From positions 992,001 through 1,056,000 of the forward strand of contig JABMLP010000012.1 in the NCBI GenBank assembly GCA_013176395.1: a stretch of DNA of 64,000 nucleotides, written 5' to 3'. A program made the position numbers and the translations under genes. This DNA is from Venturia oleaginea (lineage: Eukaryota; Ascomycota; Dothideomycetes; Venturiales; Venturiaceae). Below, in pieces: positions 20,901 to 29,491 of the stretch. The stretch's first letter is position 1. Each line of letters opens with the position of its first letter. The notes beneath the pieces are model-generated. The model was given only the letters and a program-made list of their open reading frames with translations, made no database searches and was not told the DNA's origin.

Positions 20901-22368
20901 CCTATCCTTCTTGGTCAGAGCATTGAGTTTAAGATAGTCAATGCAGAAGCGGAACTTCTGCTTCTCACCCACGCTTCTTGACCATGAGTACAGGCGATGC
21001 GAATGGGGATGTGCTTGTCTCAATAAAGCCTGAGTCAAGATTCTTCAGTAGCCATTCTTTGACGAAGTTCAGCTCATCCAATGACATGTTGTACAGAGGG
21101 CAGAATCCAGGCGAAGCCTTGCCTCCACCTTCTAGTTCAATGACATGGTCAACACCTTCTTTGTAGGTTGCCAATCGATTCGAGTCTGCTTCTGAAAAGA
21201 CATCCTTAAACTTTGCATGCTTTGCCGGTAGCTTGTTGTCAATGAGCTCCTTCATGTCCGCAGACTCATCTGCAGGTAGTCGTCCATCCAATGATGCCAA
21301 AGATAGCCTTAATCGCTGTGCATGGTCTTCAGGCGAGTCTCCTTTGGCTTCAGCTTGCTGCTGCGTCAGTTCACATATACGGAGCTCAACCTCATGCAAT
21401 GATATGGAGCCTGCGATGGCTTCCTTATCTTTTAAAGCTAGTCGAAATCCTGCAGCGCTGATGAGGCAGAGATCAACTCGGTCTTCTGAATACCAGGATC
21501 TGGTGCGATGGTCAAACTCCAATGCCTCAATCTCCACCTGATAGTTGCTCCTCTTGAGCTCCTTATCCATTATGTTGTATCCCCGGGCTCTACTCCATTG
21601 GAAAGAGTCTCCATAGCTGACGTACAGCTCTTCATTTTCATCCTCTTCGCTGTCAGTGCTATCCTCGAAATCAGATAGGTCTGAGCATCCACTGTCGGAA
21701 TCGCTGTCAGGGTAGTCCTCATTAGGATCTTCTTTGACTGTTGGAGGTGGTGCTGGCGTGGTAATCTCGCGTAGAGTTGGCGTCAGTTTCGTGTTCTGCG
21801 GAACTGAGGGCTGGTCCAAGGCCAAAGTCAAGTCAACTGGCTCATTCTGAGTCAATTTGCGCAGTCTTTTCGAAAAGGTATTGTCCAAATTAGACCTAGC
21901 CTGTCCTGCTTGATGCCTGACCTGGCTAAGCCGTCCACCTTGATTCCTCCTATCCTGCAGTTTCATTGCCTGCTCCCGCTTATTGATGTCCTTTTGGATT
22001 GCGCTGACATTGATAGCTTCCGCTGGTATGTATGCATTGTCTTCCACCATAACCCTTCGCTGGAGAGGAGCTACTTTAGGCCTTGATTCTGGCCAGTGCA
22101 ATCGATGGCGCTTGCAGTCCGGGGAGATATCATTGTATGCCAACCATGTCCTGCCTAAAATCACATCGTGGTGTCCTAATGTCACCTCTAAGAAGGGAAC
22201 ATTGTACTCTTGCCTGCCATCCAATTCTATGTGTAGCAGTGTCGCATGTGTGATGCCTTCCTCCTTGTGGTCCTGGTATCCGGTGGCCTTGGCTGGCTTC
22301 TCAAGAGGTCGTCGCTCAACCTGAGGGAATCGTGAGGATAATCGCGCTGCACTCTTGCGGTCCATGAA

Positions 22369-22382
22369 GGCGTAGCCGTTGG
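22369..22382. repeat. 14-bp target duplication, left copy
   Basis: GGCGTAGCCGTTGG, also at 24128-24141. It encodes part of the protease sequence ANGYAF on the minus strand and brackets the 1.7-kb insertion. Confidence 0.8.
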
Positions 22383-24127
22383 TTGATTGATTGATTGATT
22401 GATTTTATCCTACTCGGTTGCAGCCGCTTAATCACGCAGCTATGTCCGGTTAGGAGGACTTCATCAGACAGCCGACACGTGATAGATTATATAATCCACC
22501 GCGCCCCACTTCGCCCCGTTCACTGAAACAAGACCAGCTGTCCCCTCCGTCCTCCCTCTTTTCCTCTAACCAGTATCTCCAGATGCCCGCGGGCTCTTGT
22601 AGATACTGGTTACTCTGCTAGTATATCTGTGCTATGTAGACTCAAGAGGCAATGCCTCGTGTTTCGCTATCCTTCTACCTACAGTCTCCCTCTAGTGCTC
22701 AGCTTTGTCTATCTGTTTCGCCTTATCCCTCAAGGCCAATGGGTTCCCTAAGTATGTTTCTGCTTGTGAAAGTTGCCTTGCACCAGATTCCTATGCGGCA
22801 GTGTATTTGGTTGTGTGGTGCTGGAGACAATAGTAACCATCGTAGTTGTGATTTCGCTGCTTGGGTGTGATACTCCGGGTATACCCGTAGACGAGTAGAC
22901 GAGGCCGTCTGGTAGCTGCCGTATTGTATGGCGCCGATCGTGCTATAGACTTGCCGTCTTATAGTCGGAGCCTACCTGCTGCTAGTCGCTCTCCCTGCTT
23001 GCTATATCGCGCTCCTACTCTTGCCAATGCCATAACTGGGACGCAACAGTCTGGGGAGAGGCTCAAGGCTACGTCTGCTAGCTTACAGGGAGGAGATTTG
23101 CCGCCAATAGGCTCCTTCTATGCGTCCTTACTACTTACTGTGTCGCGCACCTACTCTTGCCAATGCTATAACTGGGACGCAACAGTCTGGGGAGAGGCTC
23201 AAGGCTACGTCTGCTAGCTTACAGGGAGGAGATTTGCCGCCAATAGGCTCCTTCTATGCGTCCTTACTACTTACTGTGTCGCGCACCTACTCTTGCCAAT
23301 GCCATAACTGGGACGCAACAGTTTGGGGAGAGGCTCAAGGCTCTGAACATCAGCTTGCAGCAGGACGGTTTGCGGAGACGATAGTAGATGAGGTTCTCTA
23401 GCAGCTGCCGTATCGTGTCGCACCGATTGTGTTGTAGACCTGTCGTCTTATAGTCGGAGCCTATCTGCTGCTAGTCGCTCTCCCTGCTTGCTATATCGCG
23501 CTCCTACTCTTGCCACTGCCATAACTGGGACGCAACAGTCTGGGGAGAGGCTCAAGGCTACGTCTGCTAGCTTACAGGGAGGGGATTTGCCGCCAATAAG
23601 CTCCTTCTATGCGTCCTTACTACTTACTGTGTCGCGCACCTACTCTTGCCAATGCCATAACTGGGAGGCAACAGTTTGGGGAGAGGCTCAAGGCTCTGGG
23701 CAACAGCTTGTAGCAGAACGGTTTGCCAAGACGTTGGGAGAGGTTGTCTAGTCGTTGCAGTGGTGTGTGGTGTCGATTGTTGCACACCGGGCGTCTGGTG
23801 TTTGAGTTGTGTTGAAGGTATTGCCGTTCTAGCGGTGACTCGTCGACTCGTAGCGTTGCAGTGTCATCTGGGGTGATGGACTAGCCGGGAGATAGTGACT
23901 AAATGGTTGCTGTTGTCTTTGGTGGACGCATCGTTCGTGTAGCTTGCTCATGTATTCGTGTGCTTGCTATGCCGTGGCCGCGACGGCGACTCTAGAGGTA
24001 TCTCATCGACGCTGAGGGACGCGCGATGGCCTCTAGAGGCCGGAGCGGCCACTGGCAGAGGTGTTTTGATGATCTTTAGATGATAATTCTGTATATTCCA
24101 AAAATTGAGTTCTCGCTGTGTGTGGTC
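22383..24127 (-). mobile_element. 1.7-kb insertion with 14-bp duplication and TCAA-repeat tail
   Basis: 1,745 bases inserted into the protease codons. The flanks duplicate 14 bp, and the 22383 end is a run of TTGA units (TCAA repeats on the minus strand). Variable long duplications and a simple-repeat 3' tail are the hallmark of target-primed (LINE/SINE-type) insertion, which would put the element on the minus strand. No reverse transcriptase is visible. The interior is GC-rich and dominated by 136-bp repeats. It may be a SINE-like or heavily 5'-truncated element, or a non-coding parasite of a LINE. Confidence 0.6.
22960..23756. repeat. 136-bp tandem repeats in two blocks
   Basis: The marker CCTACTCTTGCCA recurs at 23014, 23150 and 23286 and again at 23503 and 23639, each spaced 136 bp within a block. 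The two blocks (about 22960-23400 and 23450-23756) also share their leader TCGGAGCCTA.CTGCTGCTAG, so a larger unit was duplicated. Repeats differ by a few substitutions. The long plus-strand ORFs across them are repeat artefacts. Confidence 0.85.
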
Positions 24128-24141
24128 GGCGTAGCCGTTGG
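24128..24141. repeat. 14-bp target duplication, right copy
   Basis: Second copy of GGCGTAGCCGTTGG; the minus-strand protease reading (DT, TGA, ANGYA) passes through it. Confidence 0.8.
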
Positions 24142-24181
24142 CTCATGTATCAATCAGTGCCCGAAGAGTGACTCCCATTCC

Positions 24182-24354
24182 TGTGACGGCAAGGTACGTG
24201 ACCATACAATCACGTGCCGTGGCTCGTGCACTTTCCCTACTTAGTCGGAGTTTCTTCACGAAACTCTTACCTTTCGACTTTAGATCCTAAGTGTAATTCG
24301 GTGACATGTTCTGAAGTGCCTTGTGCCTTCGTATGGATATGCCGTGCCGTCACA
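24182..24354 (+). repeat. 5' LTR of the non-autonomous element
   Basis: 173 bp; a few substitutions separate it from the 3' copy. Contains ACTTTCCCTACTTAGTCGGA and ends GCCGTGCCGTCACA. Confidence 0.88.
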
Positions 24355-25515
24355 TTATCTAAGGTCAAACCCTCTTTTGGCCGTACGGGACGGCGAATCA
24401 ATATCCCGAGAGCGAGCTGGTATCTCGCGCTGAAACTACCACCGCAAGCCTCTGACCGCTTCATTGCGCGTTGACAGAGAGACCGATAAAGCCCTCTATG
24501 AATCGAGGCACCACCGAAGAACCTCAAGCGACAGAGAACGAGACGAACCTCAAGCACGAAGCACGACCCGACGAGACGCACCTTTTGACTTACTAACACA
24601 TGACGTTGCAACCGAAAGAAAGGTTGTATGGCACTGCAAACGGCTGAGTTTGGTGACACAGTATACGCAATCAAGAGACCCTCGAGGAAGAAGAGCCGAA
24701 CCGCAAGAGACCCTCACCGCAAGAGAAGACAAGAACAGCTGGCACCTTCACTGCCACACTACGAGAACGACTTTGCGACACTAGCAGTCACCCGCAGCTG
24801 GCACCTCACTGCCGCGTCAAGAACAAAAGCCCTCCATCGAGCGAGGCAACGAGAACGACTTCGAGAGAACCATTCAGTCACCGCACAGAGCTGGCACCTT
24901 CACTGCCGCAGCAATACCTCACGGAATGAGGCGATAAGAACAAGATTGAGCTGGCATCTCCACATTGCCACGTCATCAACACACACATCGCACAACACAA
25001 TAGATTAAAGAGAAGTTCGGATTGAGCAGGAACACAAGCAGAACACGATTAATTGGAACGAAGGCATAAAGGACTGACCCTCTTGGCTCTGTACGGAAGA
25101 AGGCACGAAGATAGTGACCCCGGAACAGACGACCGTCAAGAAAACCCTGACTCTCTTGGCTCTGTACGGACGAAGGCACGAAGATAGTGACCCCGGGATA
25201 GACGACCGTCAAGAGAACCCTGAGGCTGGATACGATTAAGAATGGAAAGCAAAGGTTGCTGTCGAAAATGATAAGCATTCACATACAAATGATGGACACG
25301 ATGATGGATTGAATTAGCGATGGATTGACGGAATGAAACTGGATTTGAGCGTTAAAACACGAAGGAAATACGGCGTCACGGGACAAGGACCATGGCAATG
25401 GCGCTAGGTCGCATTGGAACCATGTACAAAGATGAAAACCACAGCAATCGACTCAGGATGAGTGATTGGGCAAGAACCCATCGGGGGCGATGGCAGTTGG
25501 CAAGGAGGGGGGTAG
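24355..25515 (+). other. Interior of the non-autonomous LTR element
   Basis: 1.16 kb without coding support on either strand. It carries repeated motifs: AGCTGGCACCT(T/C)CACTGCC several times around 24738-24912 and CTCTTGGCTCTGTACGGA twice (about 25079 and 25152), each followed by GAAGGCACGAAGATAGTGACCC. These could serve as packaging or dimerisation structures; that is inference. Confidence 0.5.
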
Positions 25516-25688
25516 TGTGACGGCACGGCACGTGACCATCAAATCACGTGCCATGGCTCATGCACTTTCCCTACTTAGTCGGAGTTTCCTCACGAAACTC
25601 TTACCTCTCTACATTAGATCCTAAGTGTAATTCGGTGACATGTTTTGAAGTGCCTTGTGCCTTCGTATGGATATGCCGTGCCGTCACA
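25516..25688 (+). repeat. 3' LTR of the non-autonomous element
   Basis: 173 bp, preceded by the purine tract AAGGAGGGGGGTAG and followed by the duplicated ATTCC. Confidence 0.88.
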
Positions 25689-25824
25689 ATTCCATTAAAG
25701 TAGACAACGATGTCAAAGATGAAGGCAGGGCCGCCAAACATCTTTGAAAGATTCAGTCCATGCACCATGTAACGATACTCAATGTCTCTGTTACTGGGAC
25801 CCAGTGTGGTGACTTCCACCGAGC

Positions 25825-27414
25825 CTAGTCGTTTAAAGGCAGCTCAGCAACCACTCCATTTAACTGTAAGGCGGTGATTGTAGTAGCTTGGCAATTTCGT
25901 TGTTGGTGACCTTCCTGCTTACATTTAAAGCACTTGTTCTTTCGAGTCAGTGGAACAGCTTCTTCGAAGGTTAGGCCAAAATCCTTGAACTTGTTGAATC
26001 CGGTGTCTCGTTGCTCAAAGCGACCACCTCCGCTGCTAGAGGAGTTGGGTCTGCTGTTGTTGAATCCTCTTTTGTTGAATCCTCTATTGCTGAATCCTCT
26101 ACTGCTGAATCCTCCATTCTGGCCATTGTTGCCTCCATTCTGGCGATTGCCATTGCCGTTGTTGTTGGAGTTGTCCTTAGGCTTTTCATTGCGCCTGCGC
26201 AGTTGGTCCTCATCATATGTCTTCTTGTATGTGCGGCTTAATGCAGTGGCGGCATTGCAGAGTTGCTGGTAGGTAACTGAGTAGTCTCCGACTTCTCGTG
26301 CTAGGCCTCTCGCCAATGCAGAGTAGAGTCTATCAACCATTTCACGCTTCATGATCTTACTGATGTTGTCCGCGCCTGTGAGGCCTTCAGTGAGTCCAGA
26401 GACCGCTGCCTTGTATTCAAAATCATTCTTGAATTCAGTGAAATCCTGGTATGGCTTCATCAACAGTGTCTTGAATGATTGCCGCGCGTTGTCTGCCTCG
26501 AATGGATCCACAAATCTGGTATCCAGCACAAGGTAGAGGTCTTCCTTTATCAGCTCGCTGTAGGTCTTACCCAATGTTCCGGGTAGAATCAGGAGCGCAT
26601 TCTTTGTGGCTTCTCCTGTGACTAATATCATGATTAGGGCTTTCTGTGCGACGAGGCTCATTTCTTCTGCGTCAATTTTGAGATCGATGCTTGACTTCCA
26701 CTGCTTATATTCTATCGATGTAGCGCTATCCTTGAGGTCCTTTGGCATGGACATCTTGGTCCGGCTTCCACCACCACGGTTGGAGACAATGCTGTCATCG
26801 GTTTCTCCATTCATTTTGCGCGCCTTGAGGGCTTTGAATTTCTGTGTCAAGTCGGTGTGTTCATCGAATTCCTTGGAGCGCATATTCTTTTCCGCTTGGA
26901 GGTCTGATATAAGTCCTAATACTTGCTGCTGCAAGCCTTCCACCTCTTGAGTACGCTGGCTTACTTGGTCAAGGGCTATATTCAGCTCATTCTGTTTTCC
27001 CGCCACCTTTGCGTTGCAGACGGTGGTCTCATTTGCTAGTAGGGTAGCGCCCTGTGTCTTCATGTTTTTGAGTGTCTTTCCTAGCACGTTGATTTGGTCG
27101 GTCTTGACTGCAGAGCTCTTGTATGCCAGGACGATTGTTTCTAATGCTAGGGATGGGTCTGCAGTAATAGCTTCTTGTAGGTTGTCTACCGTCAAGGCCC
27201 ATATCTTCTTGCTACCAGTACTATCCGTGAGTGAGAATTCGAGAGGAGCCGTAACCTTGTTATCCAGATAGGCCAGGCGCTTTTCGTAATCATCTTGAAG
27301 TATGGCTGGTTTCAATTCTTCAATGGCATCCCAATCCTCTGCTGATTCTCCGGTAAGGACCTCGTCTCTCAACTTGGTGAGCTCAGTTTCTCCTGCGAAG
27401 AACCTATCCGCCAT
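25825..27414 (-). CDS. Gypsy gag polyprotein (intact ORF)
   Basis: 529 residues, ATG 27414 to TAG 25825-25827, uninterrupted. The N-terminal third is predicted helical, with a coiled coil around residues 130-200 (LNIALDQVSQ, VEGLQQQVLGLISDLQ). The capsid part has YKQWKSSIDLKIDAEEM and FVDPFEADNARQSFKTLL, matching the left copy. An Asn/Gly-rich tail with repeated RGFSNRGFNKRGFNN units follows, then a CCHC zinc knuckle CFKCKQEGHQQRNC that binds RNA. Near the end, a TTTAAAC heptamer sits in the reading frame. It is the only Gypsy gene here without a break; the adjacent pol is dead, so it could still supply Gag to relatives, which is inference. Confidence 0.85.
   Translation of the reverse strand: MADRFFAGETELTKLRDEVLTGESAEDWDAIEELKPAILQDDYEKRLAYLDNKVTAPLEFSLTDSTGSKKIWALTVDNLQEAITADPSLALETIVLAYKSSAVKTDQINVLGKTLKNMKTQGATLLANETTVCNAKVAGKQNELNIALDQVSQRTQEVEGLQQQVLGLISDLQAEKNMRSKEFDEHTDLTQKFKALKARKMNGETDDSIVSNRGGGSRTKMSMPKDLKDSATSIEYKQWKSSIDLKIDAEEMSLVAQKALIMILVTGEATKNALLILPGTLGKTYSELIKEDLYLVLDTRFVDPFEADNARQSFKTLLMKPYQDFTEFKNDFEYKAAVSGLTEGLTGADNISKIMKREMVDRLYSALARGLAREVGDYSVTYQQLCNAATALSRTYKKTYDEDQLRRRNEKPKDNSNNNGNGNRQNGGNNGQNGGFSSRGFSNRGFNKRGFNNSRPNSSSSGGGRFEQRDTGFNKFKDFGLTFEEAVPLTRKNKCFKCKQEGHQQRNCQATTITALQLNGVVAELPLND
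25831..25837 (-). promoter_or_regulatory. Candidate -1 frameshift heptamer (TTTAAAC), Gypsy gag-pol
   Basis: On the minus strand the gag codons CCT TTA AAC GAC TAG contain T_TTA_AAC in the exact X_XXY_YYZ phase, two codons before the gag stop. Slipping back one base gives FKRLGSVEVTTLGPSNRD, which runs into the protease with no stop. There is no ATG at the start of pol in this copy, so re-initiation is less likely than frameshifting. Confidence 0.65.
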
Positions 27415-27753
27415 AATGCTGCTTGGGTTTCTCTTTCTGCTTGGGTATATGTTCGTTTCGTACGAGGGTTGCGATCCGTGGATGGCTTGCTTTTTTGCGG
27501 TTTCTGGCGGTCCTTGGACGGCTTTTGCTTCGATACTTGAAAAGATACGCTCTTACAGTGTTTGCTTGCGGTGCCTCGTGCGTGAGGACTTTTGCGATAT
27601 ACGAGGTGTTGCTGTTGCGAGACAAAAGGCTTTGTCCGTATTCTGTTTCCGGTGTCAAACTGACGGCTATCCAAGTATGCGACTTGCGACAGCGGGGATA
27701 CGTCTTTGTACAAGACGCTGACCTTCCCAGGTAGATGTATTGACCGTAAATAA
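27415..27753 (-). other. Leader region of the Gypsy element
   Basis: 339 bases between the 5' LTR and the gag ATG. It begins with the primer-binding sequence TTATTTACGGTCAATAC. Short ORFs on both strands have no support. Confidence 0.5.
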
Positions 27754-27944
27754 TGTCACGGCAGCGATAGGATGTATAGAATGAACTAGGGTTCTAAGAA
27801 CTGAGTGTGATAATAGAATTTACGGTAGAGAGCGAGTTACTACGAGGGCGCGAAGATATCGCGCCTTAGCCACAATGTGGCTAAGCCGATACGCCCGAGC
27901 CACGAAGTAACGTGACGGCAAAGGAGCCATGCCGTGCCGTCACA
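27754..27944 (-). repeat. LTR (5' side of the minus-strand Gypsy)
   Basis: 191 bp. Its outer edge abuts the duplicated MFS fragment directly at 27944/27945. In minus sense it begins TGTGACGGCACGGCATGG. Confidence 0.9.
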
Positions 27945-28912
27945 AGGGCCCACGACTTACTACAATTGGATGCTTACAGGCTATACCATATCGGTCACTG
28001 TTTCGCTCGCAATCTCAGGTGGATTGTCTGACAGTACGCCCTTCTTTCTCATATCCAAGCCCACATATTAACAAGGCATAGTCTTCGGAAGAAGACGGTT
28101 TATCATCTGCGGTTGCTTTATATCCTTGGCTGGAACAGTAATCGCGCTCGCAAGCCAGAATATCCCCATGATGATCGCAGCTATGATTCTGAAGGGCGTT
28201 GGCTCAGGTAGTCAGCAGCTCGCATTAGCTGCTATCGCCGAAATCGTCTCAAACAAGCATCGCGGAACTGCTCAAGCTGCTCTCGATATTGTTACGTTGC
28301 CATGGACTGTCTTTGGCTCACTTACTGGCAATGCTATGGTTAAATATCATGCTCTAGGTGTAAGGACCACGCCACTTATGGTGGGGATGCAGATAAGGCT
28401 GACTCTTCTTGCAGTTCAGGATCAACTTCATCATCGGCGCTATTCTCAACGTCTTGAGCATCGCTACAATTTGGATTTGGTACCATCCTCCAGCAGGCAC
28501 TCGCATCATCGGGAAGACTCAATGGGAACGGGTCCGAAATCTCGATTGGATCGGAATCATTCTAATGGCTTGCGGCGTAGTTCTTTTCCTCATGGGCATC
28601 GCATTTGGCGGATCACAATTCCCTTGGGGTTCAGCCGGCACAATCGTCCCAATTGTGATAGGCATCCTCTCCCTGTTCGCTCTAGGAATGTGGGAATGGA
28701 AGATCGCCAAAGAGCCATTCTTTGCACATGAGCTATTTATCGGTCAGGGTCGAACTTTCTCTCTCTTCCTAGTCATCACTTTTGTCGGTGGAATGTCGCT
28801 GTTCGCAGCTGCAGCGTTTTGGACTCAACAGGTGCAAGGAATGTTTTCTCGAGATCCAATCACCATAGGAGTGAGCACTATCCCTGGTGGTTTTGGGGGC
28901 GCCGGTAAGCCC
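27945..28912 (+). pseudogene. Inverted 968-bp copy of the MFS pump gene fragment
   Basis: This segment equals the reverse complement of 6180-7147 over its full 968 bases, with no indel and no substitution found in the stretches I compared, introns included. It starts inside an intron-exon boundary of the parental gene (AGGGCCCACGAC), directly at the LTR end, and covers exons coding GYTISVTV to SIPGGFGGAG; it stops at GGTAAGCCC where a methyltransferase relic begins. It lacks the N-terminus, the last half of the gene and a promoter, so it cannot make a pump. Identity in introns means the copy is very young or kept identical by conversion. Confidence 0.92.
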
Positions 28913-29491
28913 CTTGATTGATCAGAAGCATCTCGAAAACGTCAACACTAAAGTCATCGATGTCAACAATATGAGTGCCAGCGGTCTCGAGCCGGGGTCT
29001 TTTTCCCATTCGCTGAGCACATTCATGATCCAATTTGTCGATGACCAGCAACGAGTTCTCGAAAAGATGTCTCAATCCTTGCACAAAGGCGGCGTTATCG
29101 GTATCGGTCTCTGGGGCGCAGTAGAAGTAGGCGAACCGTGGGTGGAAGCTTGTAGAGAGGTCCGAGCGGAGTTCGAACTGGATGGGGATTCTTCGATAAG
29201 GCTGCTTGGAGGATTCGTGAGGAATTAGAGCACGGGCTCAGAGCATCTGGATTTATGGATGTGAAGAGTGAGTCCGGGCAATTCGAGATTGAATATGGAG
29301 GTTATGATGGATTCTTGACGCATTGGTGGGAGGATAAAAATCCTGGGGTGGAGAGAATGAAGAGTCAATCGTAGAGATATGGGACGTTTGAGGAGGTAAG
29401 GCCGACTTTTGATAGAATTATGAGGAAGTACTATGACGAAGGGCGAAAGTGGCATCTGGAAGCTATCTTGGCCGTGGGGAAGAAGGCGTGA
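28913..29491 (+). pseudogene. SAM-dependent methyltransferase relic
   Basis: Reads VNTKVIDVNNMSASGLEPG, FSHSLSTFMIQFVDDQQRVL, KMSQSLHKGGVIGIGLWG, the motif II-III part of a class I methyltransferase (Methyltransf_11/25 type): the acidic loop, the FxxQF strand and the KPGG-like turn. The N-terminal SAM-binding glycine loop is missing, replaced by the MFS copy at 28912. A frameshift after FELDGDSS (about 29195) and an in-frame TAG near 29372 break the remainder, which still reads FEIEYGGYDGFLTHWWEDK and KYYDEGRKWHLEAILAVGKKA to TGA 29489-29491. Small-molecule methyltransferases of this type are common in fungal secondary-metabolite clusters. Confidence 0.7.

Larger units (their letters stand above)
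24182..25688 (+). mobile_element. Non-autonomous LTR element (TRIM/LARD-like)
   Basis: Two 173-bp direct repeats (24182-24354 and 25516-25688), each TGTGACGGCA..GCCGTCACA, enclose 1.16 kb without a supported protein. ATTCC is duplicated on both sides (24177-24181 and 25689-25693). The first repeat is followed by primer-binding sequence TTATCTAAGGTCAA and the second preceded by polypurine AAGGAGGGGGGTAG, so it is oriented plus. Its termini and primer-binding start match those of the host Gypsy element, implying mobilisation by that family. It sits inside the host protease codons, after YFNG. Confidence 0.88.
17888..25837 (-). pseudogene. Gypsy pol: protease, RT, RNase H, integrase, chromodomain (dead)
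   Basis: Read on the minus strand. Protease begins at 25819 in the -1 frame to gag (GPSNRDIEYRY, VVYFNG), is cut by two insertions, and its active site now reads DT-stop-A (TGA at 24143-24145). From 22380 it continues NGYAFMDRKSA and EVTLGHHDVILGRTW, then an acidic linker. The RT start has a one-base frameshift near 20970 and a solo LTR; the rest of RT (TKLDIRQAF, AYLDDILIL), RNase H (DASDGVVAGVL, HDKELLAL) and the integrase zinc finger (HPGRNK, CQDC) are open to 18984, where TGA interrupts. Integrase resumes SDRDPRFVSQFW and TDGQTEIVNQAL, with a frame break at an A-run near 18350 and TAG at 18329-18331. The chromodomain (VHSHVEWEVEAIL, YMVSWKGWDPDNTWY) lies at 17888-18274 and would target chromatin. 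Confidence 0.88.
17503..27944 (-). mobile_element. Chromodomain Ty3/Gypsy LTR retrotransposon with nested insertions
   Basis: Direct 191-bp LTRs at 17503-17693 and 27754-27944 bound a minus-strand element: gag, protease, RT, RNase H, integrase, chromodomain. Next to the 27754 LTR (element 5' side) lies primer-binding sequence TTATTTACGGTCAATAC; next to the 17693 LTR lies a polypurine tract of 15 G after a T-run (minus-strand sense). The LTRs differ at about 7 sites, nearly all C/T or G/A. Inserts: solo LTR 20672-20900, repeat element 22383-24127, terminal-repeat element 24182-25688; without them the element is about 7 kb. The flanking 5-mers (CTTCG left, AGGGC right) do not match, so the two ends probably come from different insertions joined by recombination. 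Confidence 0.9.

Noticed and set aside
22924..23751. Long plus-strand ORFs with repeated TYSCQC and SGERLKATSASLQGG units
   Set aside because: The protein repeat simply follows the 136-bp DNA repeat; 136 is not a multiple of three, each ORF ends soon after a unit, and there is no start, signal or domain.
24214..25008. ORFs inside the non-autonomous LTR element as a coded protein
   Set aside because: They cross the LTR boundary or are Arg/Thr-rich without domain; no gag or pol motif.
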